Assembly (NCBI RefSeq): GCF_031157355.1
Contig: NZ_JAVIFT010000002.1
Span: 544,501 to 608,500 of the forward strand
Length of the DNA: 64,000 nt
Source of the DNA: Hyphomicrobium sp. LHD-15
GTDB taxonomy: Bacteria > Pseudomonadota > Alphaproteobacteria > Rhizobiales > Hyphomicrobiaceae
Direction of reading: 5' to 3'
In this document: positions 55,386 through 64,000 of the stretch, piece by piece
How the letters are laid out: each line of letters begins with the position of its first letter
Numbering within the stretch: the stretch's first letter is position 1
Notes under the pieces: model-generated
Database searches by the model: none
Told to the model about the DNA's origin: nothing
What the model saw: only the letters and a program-made list of their open reading frames with translations
Translations under genes and position numbers: made by a program

Positions 55386-56459
55386 ATGAGAGCCACATGG
55401 ATCTCCGCCGCATTGTCGGCGCTCACATTGACTTTCGGCGGGGCCGTGCTGTTTGCCGGTAGTGCCGCCTGGGCCGGCGGTCCCGCACTGGTTTTTGAAG
55501 CGACCGACGGCAAGGTGCTTTACGCCGAGGATCTCGACGATCACTGGCATCCGGCCTCGCTCACCAAGATCATGACGGCCTACCTCACGTTCGAGGCAGT
55601 CAAGAGCGGCAAGCTTACGCTCGAACAGCGCCTTCCCTATACCGAGCGCGCCCAGATACAGCCGCCGAGCAAGCTCGGTCTGCACATCGGTGCAACTCTC
55701 ACGGTGGATCAGGCGCTGAAAGCGCTGATCATCAAATCCGCGAACGATGTGGCCATCATGCTGGCCGAGGCGATCGACGGTTCGCCGGCGGCGTTCGTGG
55801 CGCGGATGAACACGACATCGCAGGCGCTCGGTATGACGCGCACGACGTTCGTCAACCCGAACGGGCTGCCGGCACCCGAGCAGGTGACGACGGCGCGCGA
55901 TCTCGGCAAGCTCGCGCGCGCCGTCATCAAGAATTACCCCGAATATCTCCCCTACTGGTCGATGTTCGACGCCCGGATCGGCAAGATCCATATCGGTACG
56001 CACAACGGGCTGTTGCGCTCGTTCGATGGGGCGGACGGCATGAAGACCGGCTTCATCTGCGATTCCGGGTTCAACGTGGTGGCAAGCGCGACCCGCGACG
56101 GGCGCCAGCTAATGGCCGTGGTGCTGGGCGAGTCGACGAGCGCACTGCGTACGGTTCGCGCCGCAAACCTGCTCGAGCACGGGTTCCAGAGCTACGATTG
56201 GAAGCTTCTGTTCAATCACACTGCGAGCCTCGACACGCTGCCGATCGCGGACGGGGCCAAGAATGTCATCAGTGTGCGTCGGGATGTGCGCTCCTACGAA
56301 TGCGGGAACGCGCCGCTCAAGAAGCCGCGCAAGAAGAAGGTGATCAAGAAGAAGGTTCAGGCTGCCGAGGATGCGCCCAAGCTTCAGGAGCAGGCTCCCG
56401 CGGTCGACGCCGGCAGCGTTGAGGACGTGCCGGAGGCCGCCGTCGTCGAGGGCAAGTGA
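55386..56459 (+). CDS. D-alanyl-D-alanine carboxypeptidase (S11 family)
   Basis: 357 residues with a signal peptide (LSALTLTFGGAVLFAGSAAWA). It removes the terminal D-Ala of peptidoglycan pentapeptides. Active-site motifs are SLTKIM (SxxK), SANDVAIMLAE (SxN) and GMKTGFICDSGF (KTG). The PBP5-type C-terminal beta domain and amphipathic anchor are absent; instead a Lys-rich run (KKPRKKKVIKKK) and an acidic Pro/Ala/Val tail follow. The basic run might bind cell wall or membrane. A UUCG hairpin overlaps the stop. Confidence 0.93.
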   Translation: MRATWISAALSALTLTFGGAVLFAGSAAWAGGPALVFEATDGKVLYAEDLDDHWHPASLTKIMTAYLTFEAVKSGKLTLEQRLPYTERAQIQPPSKLGLHIGATLTVDQALKALIIKSANDVAIMLAEAIDGSPAAFVARMNTTSQALGMTRTTFVNPNGLPAPEQVTTARDLGKLARAVIKNYPEYLPYWSMFDARIGKIHIGTHNGLLRSFDGADGMKTGFICDSGFNVVASATRDGRQLMAVVLGESTSALRTVRAANLLEHGFQSYDWKLLFNHTASLDTLPIADGAKNVISVRRDVRSYECGNAPLKKPRKKKVIKKKVQAAEDAPKLQEQAPAVDAGSVEDVPEAAVVEGK

Positions 56460-56475
56460 CGGCTTCGGCCGTCAC
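56456..56475. terminator. UUCG-tetraloop hairpin overlapping the carboxypeptidase stop
   Basis: GTGACGGC, loop TTCG, GCCGTCAC: an 8-bp perfect stem with a C(UUCG)G tetraloop. It contains the TGA stop. No T run follows, so it may be a 3' stability hairpin. Confidence 0.5.
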
Positions 56476-56735
56476 GGAACTTCAAGCCGCTATGCCAAGT
56501 CTGCCGCGGAATTGTTAACGCGGTTCTCTTCCGTATCCTTTTGAACCGATACCAAGCTGGGACAGGACGGTCCGGCGTGCCTCTCGTTGCCAAAAATGGG
56601 ACGTTTCAGGCGCTGAAACGGCCGGATCGGCGTGGGAACGCCTGAAAATAATCACCGTTTACCGTTCGTGGAGATGTCCGTTCAGTTGGCGTCGATCTTG
56701 CTCCTCTCAGCGCAAAATTCGATTTCGAGGACAAG

Positions 56736-56957
56736 ATGCCAAGCTCCCCGTCGCATAATGATTCCCTTTCCACGCTCCAGGATGCCGAGCTGATGGCCGT
56801 CGTGCTGGAAGGCCGCCATGGTGCCTTTGCCGCCGAGGTGGCGGAGTTCTTCTCGCTTTTGCATCGCCAGATCGGAGACGCGTCCCGGTCGAAGGCTTGG
56901 GGCGGGGTGGCACGCCAGGTTCGCAGACGCGAATACGATCGGATCTACATGGCTTGA
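56736..56957 (+). CDS. Small hypothetical protein, 73 residues
   Basis: The ATG at 56736 has GAGGA just upstream. The protein is soluble: a polar start (MPSSPSHNDSLSTLQDAEL) is followed by VVLEGRHGAFAAEVAEFFSLLH, DASRSKAWGGVA and RRREYDRIYMA. Small proteins of this kind with a VxxGRxG/AxEVxEF pattern occur in Rhizobiales near other small genes, with no role I know. Codon use fits the genome. Minus-strand readings over the same DNA have worse composition. Confidence 0.6.
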   Translation: MPSSPSHNDSLSTLQDAELMAVVLEGRHGAFAAEVAEFFSLLHRQIGDASRSKAWGGVARQVRRREYDRIYMA

Positions 56958-57108
56958 CGTTTGTGGGGGCCCGTTGCGCGAAGGGATCAGTGGGGCACTT
57001 GGGGCGTAGTAATGGGGCAAAGTGACGGACCGCAGGGCGGTGGGGCCACGGTCGCGTTCGACAATCCTTCTTCGATACCGCCCAACCCGGGATGGGCCTG
57101 AAACGCGA

Positions 57109-57267
57109 CTAGAGCATGATTGCTTTTCTTTGAATCGCAATCACCCTCTAGTCTTTTGATGAGACCTATGATTCACGCTTCGGACTTTTCCTGCGCTGCC
57201 GATTCACGCCGCGCCCGATAGGGGGCGCGACGATCGGAGCGCGGGGGTCCGAAGCGATCATGGTCTA
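57109..57267. repeat. Palindromic repeat, copy 4 with nested inner unit
   Basis: Module A (57109-57151) is CTAGAGCATGATTGC ... GCAATCACCCTCTAG. Module B begins at 57155, but its loop is replaced by an inner unit with stem CGCGCCC/GGGCGCG (57210-57216, 57223-57229) and loop GATAGG, after which B resumes (GTCCGAAGCGATCATGGTCT). The gap 56958-57546 holds nothing else I recognise. Confidence 0.85.
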
Positions 57268-57546
57268 GCGGGTGCGCCGCACATCTTTCCGGCCGTTGGC
57301 TCGGAGCCACGCATCGCGCCCGGGTGATCGCGCTCCCAATTTTCTGTTCCCCCTGTAAATTCAGCGCGGCGGTTCCCAGTTCATGGACGAATCGCCTTGG
57401 GATTGGCGGTCATTGCGCGCGCCGGAATGTTGCTGCTTTTCCCTCAGCATGCGAGACTCGCATTCGCTTTGCTCCCGATTGCCGGACGGACTGTCGGCGC
57501 TGCCTTTTTTCGGTTCGCGCCCGCGTCTTCCGAGAGGAATGAAAAG

Positions 57547-59043
57547 ATGACCTCGATCGTGCTGCCGCTACCCGATCCGTCCATCGTCGGGCGACGGGAT
57601 GCGATTGCGCGCGATCTCGTCGCGCTCTGCGGTGCCGATGCCGTGATCTGGGACGAGGACGGACGCCGCGCGTTCGAAACCGATGCGCTGACCGCCTACA
57701 AGCGTATGCCGCTCGCCGTCGTCCTGCCGACTTCAACCGAAGCGGTTTCAGCCATTCTCAAATATGCGAAAGCCAACCGCATCCGGGTGGTTCCGCGCGG
57801 CGCAGGGACGTCACTGTGTGGAGGTGCGCTGCCGCTCGAAGATGCCATCGTGCTCGGCGTCTCGCGCATGAACCGGGTCATCGAGGTGGATTTTCACAAT
57901 CGGTTTGCCCGGGTGGAAGCCGGAATTACCAATCTTGCGATTTCGGCGGCGGTGTCCGAGGAAGGGTTCTTTTACGCGCCGGATCCATCGAGCCAGCTTG
58001 CCTGCACGCTCGCCGGCAATCTCGCCATGAACTCGGGCGGGGCGCATTGCCTCAAATACGGCGTGACGACCAACAACGTGCTCGGCATCAAGATGGTGAC
58101 GATGGACGGCGAGATCGTCGAGATCGGCGGATCGCATCTCGAGGCCGAGGGGTACGATCTTCTGGCGCTCATCGTCGGCTCCGAGGGGCAGTTCGGCATC
58201 GTCACGGAAGCAACCGTGCGCATTCTGCGTTCGGCCGAAGGCGCACGACCGATGATGATCGGGTTCGAATCCTCGGCCAAGGCCGGCATCTGCGTTTCCC
58301 GCATCATCGCCTCGGGAATCATTCCGGTCGCCATCGAGTTCATGGACAAGCCGGCGATCGAGGTGTGCGAAGCCTTCGCGAAGGCGGGATACCCGAAAGA
58401 CGTCGAAGCGCTGCTCATCATTGAGGTTGAGGGTTCCGAGCAGGAGATTGCCGATCGGCTGGCCTATATCGCCAGCATCGCGCATGAACTCAATCCGGTG
58501 GCGATGGTTGTCAGCGGCTCGCCGGAGCAAAGCGCGAAAATCTGGAAGGGCCGGAAAGCGGCATTCGGTGCGATCGGCCGCATCTCCGACTACTACTGCA
58601 TGGACGGCACCATTCCGCTGGGGCATCTGCCGCATGTCTTGGAACAGATTTCCGAGATCTGCCGGCGATATGGGCTGCGCGTGGCGAACATTTTTCATGC
58701 CGGAGACGGCAATCTGCATCCGCTCGTCATGTATGACGCCAACGCACCGGGCGAGATGGAAAAGGCCGAGCTTGCGGGTGCAGAGATCCTCAAGCTTTGC
58801 GTGTCGGTCGGCGGATGCCTGACCGGCGAGCACGGGGTCGGTATCGAAAAGCGCGATCTCATGCGCGTGCAGTTCACCGAAGAGGATCTGGCGGTCCAGC
58901 TCAGAATTAAATCGGTGTTCGATCCGGATTGGCTGCTCAATTGCGGGAAGGTTTTTCCGCTTGATGCCGTCGAGGCGGCAATGGCGGCCGCACAGTTCGA
59001 GGCGTCTCGTTCGGCCGAGCCCGGCCCTGCTGAAGCAGCTTGA
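57547..59043 (+). CDS. glcD: Glycolate oxidase subunit GlcD (FAD-linked)
   Basis: 498 residues from ATG 57547, with AGGA nine bases upstream. It oxidises glycolate to glyoxylate with GlcE and GlcF, feeding the respiratory chain. FAD-binding (PCMH-type) motifs are RVVPRGAGTSLCGGALP, GFFYAPDPSSQLACTLAGNLAMNSGGAHCLKYG, VGSEGQFGIVTEATVRIL, and the cap ends NIFHAGDGNLHPLVMYD and GEHGVGIEKRDLM. Length is standard. glcE follows 13 bases after its stop. Confidence 0.95.
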   Translation: MTSIVLPLPDPSIVGRRDAIARDLVALCGADAVIWDEDGRRAFETDALTAYKRMPLAVVLPTSTEAVSAILKYAKANRIRVVPRGAGTSLCGGALPLEDAIVLGVSRMNRVIEVDFHNRFARVEAGITNLAISAAVSEEGFFYAPDPSSQLACTLAGNLAMNSGGAHCLKYGVTTNNVLGIKMVTMDGEIVEIGGSHLEAEGYDLLALIVGSEGQFGIVTEATVRILRSAEGARPMMIGFESSAKAGICVSRIIASGIIPVAIEFMDKPAIEVCEAFAKAGYPKDVEALLIIEVEGSEQEIADRLAYIASIAHELNPVAMVVSGSPEQSAKIWKGRKAAFGAIGRISDYYCMDGTIPLGHLPHVLEQISEICRRYGLRVANIFHAGDGNLHPLVMYDANAPGEMEKAELAGAEILKLCVSVGGCLTGEHGVGIEKRDLMRVQFTEEDLAVQLRIKSVFDPDWLLNCGKVFPLDAVEAAMAAAQFEASRSAEPGPAEAA

Positions 59044-59056
59044 GAGGGCGGGTATC

Positions 59057-60277
59057 ATGGACGACATCATGAGGCCCGCGACCGAGTGGGAGCTCAAGAG
59101 CATGATGACCGTGCTCGCCGAGCGCGGCATCCCCGTCGAAATCCTGGGTGCGGGATCGAAGCGCGGCATTGGACGGCCGGTGGTGGCGCCGGTCGCGCTG
59201 ACGACGGGCGCCATGCGCGGCATCTCCCTCTACGAGCCGTCCGAGCTTGTCATGTCGGCGCGGGCGGGCACCCCGCTTTCACAGATCGAGGTGGAGCTGG
59301 CCTCTCGTGGGCAAATGCTTCCGTTCGAGCCGATCGATCTCGGACCGGCGCTCGGCACCGATGCGGGGTTGCAGACCATCGGCGCCATCTTCGCAGCCAA
59401 CATATCCGGCTCGCGCCGTATTTCAGCCGGGGCGGCCCGCGATTATCTGCTCGGCGCGCGCGGCGTCAACGGGCGCGCGGAAATCTTCAAGTCCGGCGGA
59501 CGCGTCATGAAGAACGTGACCGGTTACGACGTGGCGCGCGGGCTCGCCGGTAGCTGGGGAACGCTCGCGGTGCTTTCGGAGGTAACATTCAAGGTGCTGC
59601 CGCTTCCCGATGATGTGGCAACCCTCGTCTACCCGGATCTCACCGACGATCTCGCGGTAGAGCTGATGAGCCTCGCGCTGACGCAGCCTTACGAGGTTTC
59701 CGGAACCGTGCACCTTTCGCCGACGCTCGCGTCGCGGCTTCGCCACAAGGGCCTTTCGAAGGAGCACCGTTCGCTGACCGCGATCCGGATCGAAAACTTC
59801 ACGCGTTCGGTCAGCTATCGGAAGCAGAAGCTTCGGGAAATTCTCTCGGCCTACGGGGCGCCACTCGAACTCGAGCTTGAAAGCTCACTCGAATTCTGGG
59901 GCGAGGTGCGCCGCCTGTCGTTCCTGCCGCCGAACGGTACACATCTGTGGCGGATCTCGACGACGCCGAGCGTGGCCGCCTCTCTCGTGTCCTCGATCCG
60001 CCGGCATATGCGGGTGGAGGCATTCTACGATTGGTCGGGCGGGTTGATCTGGCTCGAAACGCCGGCTTCTGCCGACGCGGGGAGCGCGGATATCCGCCGG
60101 GCTGTTGCCACCCACGGCGGACATGCCACGTTGATACGGGCCGACGAAACCGTGCGCCGCACGGTCGAGGTTTTTCACCCGCTTGCGCCCGCGACCGATA
60201 AACTGACGCGCGGCATCAAGCACGCCTTCGATCCGTTCCGTCTGCTCAATCCTGGCCGCATGTACGCGACCATGTAG
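59057..60277 (+). CDS. glcE: Glycolate oxidase subunit GlcE
   Basis: 406 residues from ATG 59057. It has the same FAD-binding fold as GlcD, shorter: VEILGAGSKRGIGRPV, EPSELVMSARAGTPLSQIE, QMLPFEPIDLGPALGTDAG, GGRVMKNVTGYDVARGLAGSWGTLAVLSEV, ending DPFRLLNPGRMYAT. It forms the oxidase core with GlcD and passes electrons to GlcF. A frame upstream to 58961 runs through the end of glcD and lacks a ribosome site. Confidence 0.94.
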   Translation: MDDIMRPATEWELKSMMTVLAERGIPVEILGAGSKRGIGRPVVAPVALTTGAMRGISLYEPSELVMSARAGTPLSQIEVELASRGQMLPFEPIDLGPALGTDAGLQTIGAIFAANISGSRRISAGAARDYLLGARGVNGRAEIFKSGGRVMKNVTGYDVARGLAGSWGTLAVLSEVTFKVLPLPDDVATLVYPDLTDDLAVELMSLALTQPYEVSGTVHLSPTLASRLRHKGLSKEHRSLTAIRIENFTRSVSYRKQKLREILSAYGAPLELELESSLEFWGEVRRLSFLPPNGTHLWRISTTPSVAASLVSSIRRHMRVEAFYDWSGGLIWLETPASADAGSADIRRAVATHGGHATLIRADETVRRTVEVFHPLAPATDKLTRGIKHAFDPFRLLNPGRMYATM

Positions 60278-60331
60278 ACTGCCGACCTTGTCAACGACGC
60301 CTTCCAGCTCTCCTTGGAGCGAAGACCCTAG

Positions 60332-61708
60332 ATGCAGACAAACTTTTCGGCCGAGCAGCTTGCCGATCCGCGCGTGGCCGAGGCCGACCGGATCCTGAGA
60401 CGCTGCGTGCATTGTGGGCTGTGTACGGCGGTTTGCTCGACCTACGTGGTGCTCGGTGACGAGCGCGATTCTCCGCGTGGGCGCATCTATCTCATCAAGG
60501 ACATGCTGGAGCGCGGCCGCGAGCGTGCCCCCACGCAGCAGGTGCAACATCACCTGGACCGTTGCCTGTCGTGCCTTTCCTGCATGACGACCTGCCCAAG
60601 CGGCGTCGACTACATGCACCTTGCCGATGTGGCGCGCGCCGAGATCGAGGAGCGGGGCACACGCAGCTTCAAGGAGCAGACGATCCGCAGGCTGCTCGCG
60701 GCCATCATTCCCTATCCCGCGCGCTTCCGGCTTGCGCTCAAGGCCGCGCCGCTTGCCCGCCCCTTTATCCCGTTTCTCGAACGGATCGGCTTCAAGGAGG
60801 TCGCGGCGATGCTGCGGCTCGCGCCCACATCGATCGTAACGCGGGAGGGCCGGTTTACGGGGCCCGGCACGGCGGTCACGCACAGCGAGCGGCGCGCGCG
60901 CGTGATCCTGGCTACCGGTTGCGCGCAGCAGGTGCTGAGACCCGACATCAACGACGCCACCATCCGGCTGCTCGCGAGACGCGGCGTGGACGTGGTGGTT
61001 GTCAACGGGTCGGGCTGCTGCGGCGCGGTCGTGCAGCACATGGGGCGCGAGGAGGAGGCGAAGAAGTTCATTCGCCGCAATGTCGATGTCTGGTCGAAGG
61101 AGATCTGGCGCGGCGAGATCGATGCAATCATCGTCAACGCCTCGGGATGCGGCACGACGGTGAAGGACTACGGCCATTTGATGCGGAACGACCCGGCCTA
61201 CGCGGAAAAGGCGGCGAAGGTTTCGAGCCTCACAAAGGACATCTCCGAGTTTCTCTACGAGTACCAGCTCGGCGCGCCGGAGCGCTGGTCGTCGCTGCGC
61301 GTCGCCTATCATTCGGCGTGTTCGCTGCAACACGGACAGCGTGTCCACGACGAGCCGCGCGCGCTCCTGAAGCAGGCGGGTTTCGCGGTCGTGGATGTGC
61401 CGGAAGGTCACATTTGCTGCGGTTCGGCCGGCACCTACAACATCCTCCAGCCGGAGATCGCGGGCCAGCTCAAGAAGCGCAAGCAAGACAATATCCGCTC
61501 GACTCGGGCGGACGTGGTGGCTGCCGGGAACATCGGCTGTATCACGCAGCTCGATAGCGATGGGCTCGATACCCCGCTCGTGCATACCGTCGAGCTGCTC
61601 GATTGGGCCTACGGCGGACCCGTTCCGGCAGGGCTCTCGCATCTGTCGGATTTCGTGACGGACGTGCCTCGGCCCCGTCGCCAAGTCGAAGATTTTATTG
61701 AGACTTAA
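60332..61708 (+). CDS. glcF: Glycolate oxidase iron-sulfur subunit GlcF
   Basis: 458 residues. Two 4Fe-4S motifs (CVHCGLCTAVC, CLSCLSCMTTCP) precede two CCG domains (VVNGSGCCGAVVQHMG and GHICCGSAGTYNI). It relays electrons from GlcDE to the quinone pool. The ATG is 55 bp after glcE. No glcG or glcB follows, so only the oxidase itself is here. Confidence 0.95.
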   Translation: MQTNFSAEQLADPRVAEADRILRRCVHCGLCTAVCSTYVVLGDERDSPRGRIYLIKDMLERGRERAPTQQVQHHLDRCLSCLSCMTTCPSGVDYMHLADVARAEIEERGTRSFKEQTIRRLLAAIIPYPARFRLALKAAPLARPFIPFLERIGFKEVAAMLRLAPTSIVTREGRFTGPGTAVTHSERRARVILATGCAQQVLRPDINDATIRLLARRGVDVVVVNGSGCCGAVVQHMGREEEAKKFIRRNVDVWSKEIWRGEIDAIIVNASGCGTTVKDYGHLMRNDPAYAEKAAKVSSLTKDISEFLYEYQLGAPERWSSLRVAYHSACSLQHGQRVHDEPRALLKQAGFAVVDVPEGHICCGSAGTYNILQPEIAGQLKKRKQDNIRSTRADVVAAGNIGCITQLDSDGLDTPLVHTVELLDWAYGGPVPAGLSHLSDFVTDVPRPRRQVEDFIET

Positions 61709-61864
61709 GCGTCACGCGTTCGACATTGTGCGCTCCTAGGGTCGCCCCCGATTCAAGAAGAATCGCGGATCGCTTCAATCTCCGGGCGCAGTATCGTATT
61801 GGATCATCGTGCCGGTGAGCTTGTTGTCGCCGCCCCACCTGGAAAGACTTGAACGAACCCGGCC

Positions 61865-62701
61865 ATGACCGAGATTGCTCCTAAAGCCATCGGGATAGAA
61901 AACGTAGATCAAAGAGACGTCTGGGGTCCGTTCGATATCATCGGCGATGTGCACGGATGCGCGGGTGAACTCGAAACGCTGCTCGCGCGCCTCGGCTACG
62001 ATGTGCGCTGGAGCGGAACGCCGGGTGCCGTCTCGGTGCGCGTCACGCCGCCGATTGGACGGCGCGCGATTTTGGTCGGCGATCTCGTCGACCGTGGCCC
62101 GCGCTCGCCGGATGTGCTGCGCATCGTCATGAGCATGGTGGAGAGCGGTGCGGCTTTGGCCGTGCCGGGGAACCACGACGCGAAATTTTCCCGCTGGCTG
62201 GACGGCAAGGACGTTGCGGCGACGCACGGACTGGACCGCACAATCGCGCAGTTCGAGGCAGAGACGAAGGCGTTTTGCAAGAGCGTGCGAGAGTTCTTCG
62301 GAAGCCTACCCAACTATCTCTGGCTCGAGGGCGGACGACTGGCCGTTGCGCACGCCGGCATCAAGGACAGCATGCTCGGGCGCAATTCGGGGGAAGTGCG
62401 CCGCTTCTGCCTTTACGGCGAGACCGATGGCGAGACCGACGAGTTCGGATTGCCGATCCGCTATCACTGGGCAGCGGAGTATCGGGGGCAGACTGCGATC
62501 GTCTACGGACATACGCCAGTGCCGACGGCGGGCTGGGTCAATAATACGCTCTGTATCGATACCGGCTGCGTTTTCGGCGGGAAGCTCTCCGCGTTGCGCT
62601 GGCCGGAGCGAGAGATCGTCGCGGTGGCGGCAGAGCGGGTTTACACCGTGCCGGTGCGGCCGTTCGGGCATCCGCCGCTGAGACCTGGCGCGCAAGCCTG
62701 A
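61865..62701 (+). CDS. PrpE-like metallophosphatase (calcineurin-like)
   Basis: 278 residues. The dinuclear metal motifs are FDIIGDVHGCAGELETLLARLGY, RAILVGDLVDRGPRSPDVLRIV, AVPGNHDAKFSRWL, AVAHAGIKDSML, and the final YGHTPVPTAGWVNNTLCIDTGCVFGGKLSALRWP. The last segment is typical of bis(5'-nucleosyl)-tetraphosphatases of the PrpE type and polynucleotide kinase-phosphatases. It probably hydrolyses Ap4A or a phosphorylated end. It lies alone after glcF. Confidence 0.9.
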   Translation: MTEIAPKAIGIENVDQRDVWGPFDIIGDVHGCAGELETLLARLGYDVRWSGTPGAVSVRVTPPIGRRAILVGDLVDRGPRSPDVLRIVMSMVESGAALAVPGNHDAKFSRWLDGKDVAATHGLDRTIAQFEAETKAFCKSVREFFGSLPNYLWLEGGRLAVAHAGIKDSMLGRNSGEVRRFCLYGETDGETDEFGLPIRYHWAAEYRGQTAIVYGHTPVPTAGWVNNTLCIDTGCVFGGKLSALRWPEREIVAVAAERVYTVPVRPFGHPPLRPGAQA

Positions 62702-62759
62702 TCACGTCTCGAACGTTTAGCTTATTGGAGCGGAAGCAGGTTCGCGCCCGCTTTGCGCA

Positions 62760-64000
62760 TCATTGCGCGGCTTTTTTCGCGGGCACCTTATCCGAAACGG
62801 CAGCGGCCGGCGCGGCGTCGGTCGAAGCGAAATCCTTCTCCGGCGGAGGCGCTGCGTTCTTGCTCGTGTCGACGATCTCGGCGGGTACGGTCGGCGGGAC
62901 GTTGCCGCCGGCGGTCAGCACGGCTTTGCAGTCGGCCGGGAGATCGGCGAGCGTCATTTCGGGCTTCGGCGGCGCGGGCTTTGCCGGCTTCACGGGCGGC
63001 TTGGCAGCTTCGACCGGCGGCTTCGGTTTCGGCGCGACCTTCTTCAGCCAGTCCTTCAATTCGGCATCGCAGCCGTCGTCGCCCGGAACCGGAGGCTGGT
63101 GCTGGCAGTTCGCCGAGCCTTTCGGACAGCCGATGCGCATATGGAAGTGATAGTAGTGCCCGAAGTAGGGACGGACCTTGCTCAGCCAAGCGCGGTCGTT
63201 CTTGTCGGTCGCCTCGCACAACGCCTTCTTGATCGCGGGATGGACGAGGATGCGCTCGACGGCGGAGTAGGACGCTGCGCGCTTGATCAGCTTGACCTGA
63301 CCTTCGCCCCACACCTTGGGGTTTACGGCGTTATAGCTCGATAGCATCGAGGTGGCGGAGAGATCCTCGCGCTCGCGGCGGGTGAGCTTGCGGTCGGGCA
63401 TTGGCGTCAGCCAAATGTCGGCGTCGAGCCCCACTTGGTGACTCGCGTGGCCGGAGATCATCGGGCCTCCGCGCGGCTGGGAAATGTCGCCAACCAGAAG
63501 ACCGCTCCATTCCTTTTGGGCGGTGGTTTCGCGCGCCAGGCGCTCGACGATCGCAATCAAATCCGGGTGGCCCCACATGCGGTTGCGCGAAAGGCGCATG
63601 ACCTGCCAGCCCGGACCATCGACGGGAAGCGGCTTGGCGCCGGCAAGGCAGCCCTTGGCGTACCAGCCGACGGCGCGGGCCGCGAGCGGTGCACCGGTCT
63701 TGACTGTGCCGAACAGCTGCTTGGCGGTGACGACGGGCTTCTTGGGCTTGTCCTTGTCTTTCTCAGAGGGATTGTCTTTTGCTGTCTTGGCGTCGCCTTT
63801 GGCGGAGGGAGCCTTTTCAGCCGGAGCGGCTGCTTTCGCAGGCGCCGGGCTTGCGTCCTTGGTGATGGCTTTCTTTTGAGGAGCGGGTGCCTCGGAGGCT
63901 GGTCGCTCCGCGGGCTTGGGAGCGGGCGGGACGACAGCATCTTTGGTGGTTTGCGGGTTGGTGTTGGCGGCTTGCGTCGCGGCGGCTTCCGCGGTCGCGG
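62760..64000 (-). CDS. mepA: Penicillin-insensitive murein endopeptidase MepA, 5' part cut by window edge
   Basis: About 412 codons are visible, with no stop to the window edge. The C-terminal part is the MepA LAS domain: MRLSRNRMWGHPDLIAIVERL, GGPMISGHASHQVGLDADIWLTPMPD (zinc His and Asp), YFGHYYHFHMRIGCPKGS (HFHMR zinc His), and conserved cysteines. It cuts D-Ala-meso-DAP crosslinks. The visible N-terminal 110 residues are a Lys/Ala/Pro-rich linker, and another Pro/Ala tail follows the domain. E. coli MepA has neither. The signal peptide must lie beyond 64000. Confidence 0.9.
   Translation of the reverse strand, partial: ATAEAAATQAANTNPQTTKDAVVPPAPKPAERPASEAPAPQKKAITKDASPAPAKAAAPAEKAPSAKGDAKTAKDNPSEKDKDKPKKPVVTAKQLFGTVKTGAPLAARAVGWYAKGCLAGAKPLPVDGPGWQVMRLSRNRMWGHPDLIAIVERLARETTAQKEWSGLLVGDISQPRGGPMISGHASHQVGLDADIWLTPMPDRKLTRREREDLSATSMLSSYNAVNPKVWGEGQVKLIKRAASYSAVERILVHPAIKKALCEATDKNDRAWLSKVRPYFGHYYHFHMRIGCPKGSANCQHQPPVPGDDGCDAELKDWLKKVAPKPKPPVEAAKPPVKPAKPAPPKPEMTLADLPADCKAVLTAGGNVPPTVPAEIVDTSKNAAPPPEKDFASTDAAPAAAVSDKVPAKKAAQ

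Noticed and set aside
58260-58275. GGTTCGAATCC, a tRNA T-arm-like string
   Set aside because: It lies inside glcD in frame, and no acceptor or anticodon stem can be formed around it.
57811-59223. 470-codon minus-strand frame opposite glcD/glcE
   Set aside because: It covers conserved FAD-binding motifs of the plus-strand genes and has no recognisable product.
59885-61684. 599-codon minus-strand frame opposite glcE and glcF
   Set aside because: The longest shadow frame; the iron-sulfur motifs lie on the plus strand.

Overview
The window looks like chromosomal DNA of an alphaproteobacterium in the Hyphomicrobiales (Rhizobiales), probably near Hyphomicrobium. This rests on high GC, a rph-VOC-rdgB-hemW run facing hrcA-grpE-dnaK-dnaJ, an rsmI-yraN-gshB neighbourhood with an LpoA-like lipoprotein, a CtrA-type site, a L19 with an alphaproteobacterial-style C-terminal extension, and RpoH-type promoters. 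The genus is an inference. No rRNA, tRNA, CRISPR array, prophage or intact insertion sequence was seen.

Layout. 1-4.5 kb: an iron-uptake operon on the minus strand (TonB-dependent siderophore receptor, small membrane protein, PepSY membrane protein). 4.7-17.7 kb: glutathione synthase, rsmI, yraN, an LpoA-like lipoprotein, a DUF1287 protein, gluQ, a DNA glycosylase, an HNH nuclease, an FkbM methyltransferase and several small secreted proteins. 17.96-19.33 kb: a 1.36 kb stretch with no convincing gene, holding a strand-biased ACGC array and a nested palindromic repeat. 19.3-23.9 kb: the minus-strand run rph-VOC-rdgB-hemW-yqaA-dsbB. 24.1-32.1 kb: hrcA-grpE, dnaK, dnaJ, an FMN reductase, pyrF, a DUF1330 protein and two tandem paralogous microproteins.

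32.2-44.3 kb: trmD and rplS, normally neighbours, are separated by 10.6 kb of accessory genes: a globin-coupled chemoreceptor, a Kef-type antiporter, a TetR-controlled EmrAB efflux pump with two matching operators, and a type III polyketide synthase facing a flavoprotein and an isoprenylcysteine-methyltransferase-like enzyme (a phenolic-lipid-type gene set). rplS has its own candidate promoter and terminator. 44.5-55.2 kb: map, radC, an alpha/beta hydrolase, trxB, a beta-propeller protein, a LysR regulator, and leuC and leuD separated by two predicted metallopeptidases and an unknown gene. 55.4-64 kb: a D-Ala-D-Ala carboxypeptidase, glcDEF (glycolate oxidase), a PrpE-like phosphatase and the 3' part of mepA.

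Most interesting signals: (1) an intergenic family of modular palindromes, four copies, whose stems change in both arms together around a conserved GATAGG-type loop, and which nest inside one another; (2) a 305-bp MITE-like element flanked by 7-bp direct repeats whose insertion supplies the stop codon of a LysR gene; (3) fifteen ACGC motifs in 173 bp, all on one strand; (4) a perfect 26-bp palindrome in front of the polyketide synthase; (5) RdgB and L19 with extra C-terminal domains; (6) the tandem microprotein pair, which shows synonymous-only divergence.
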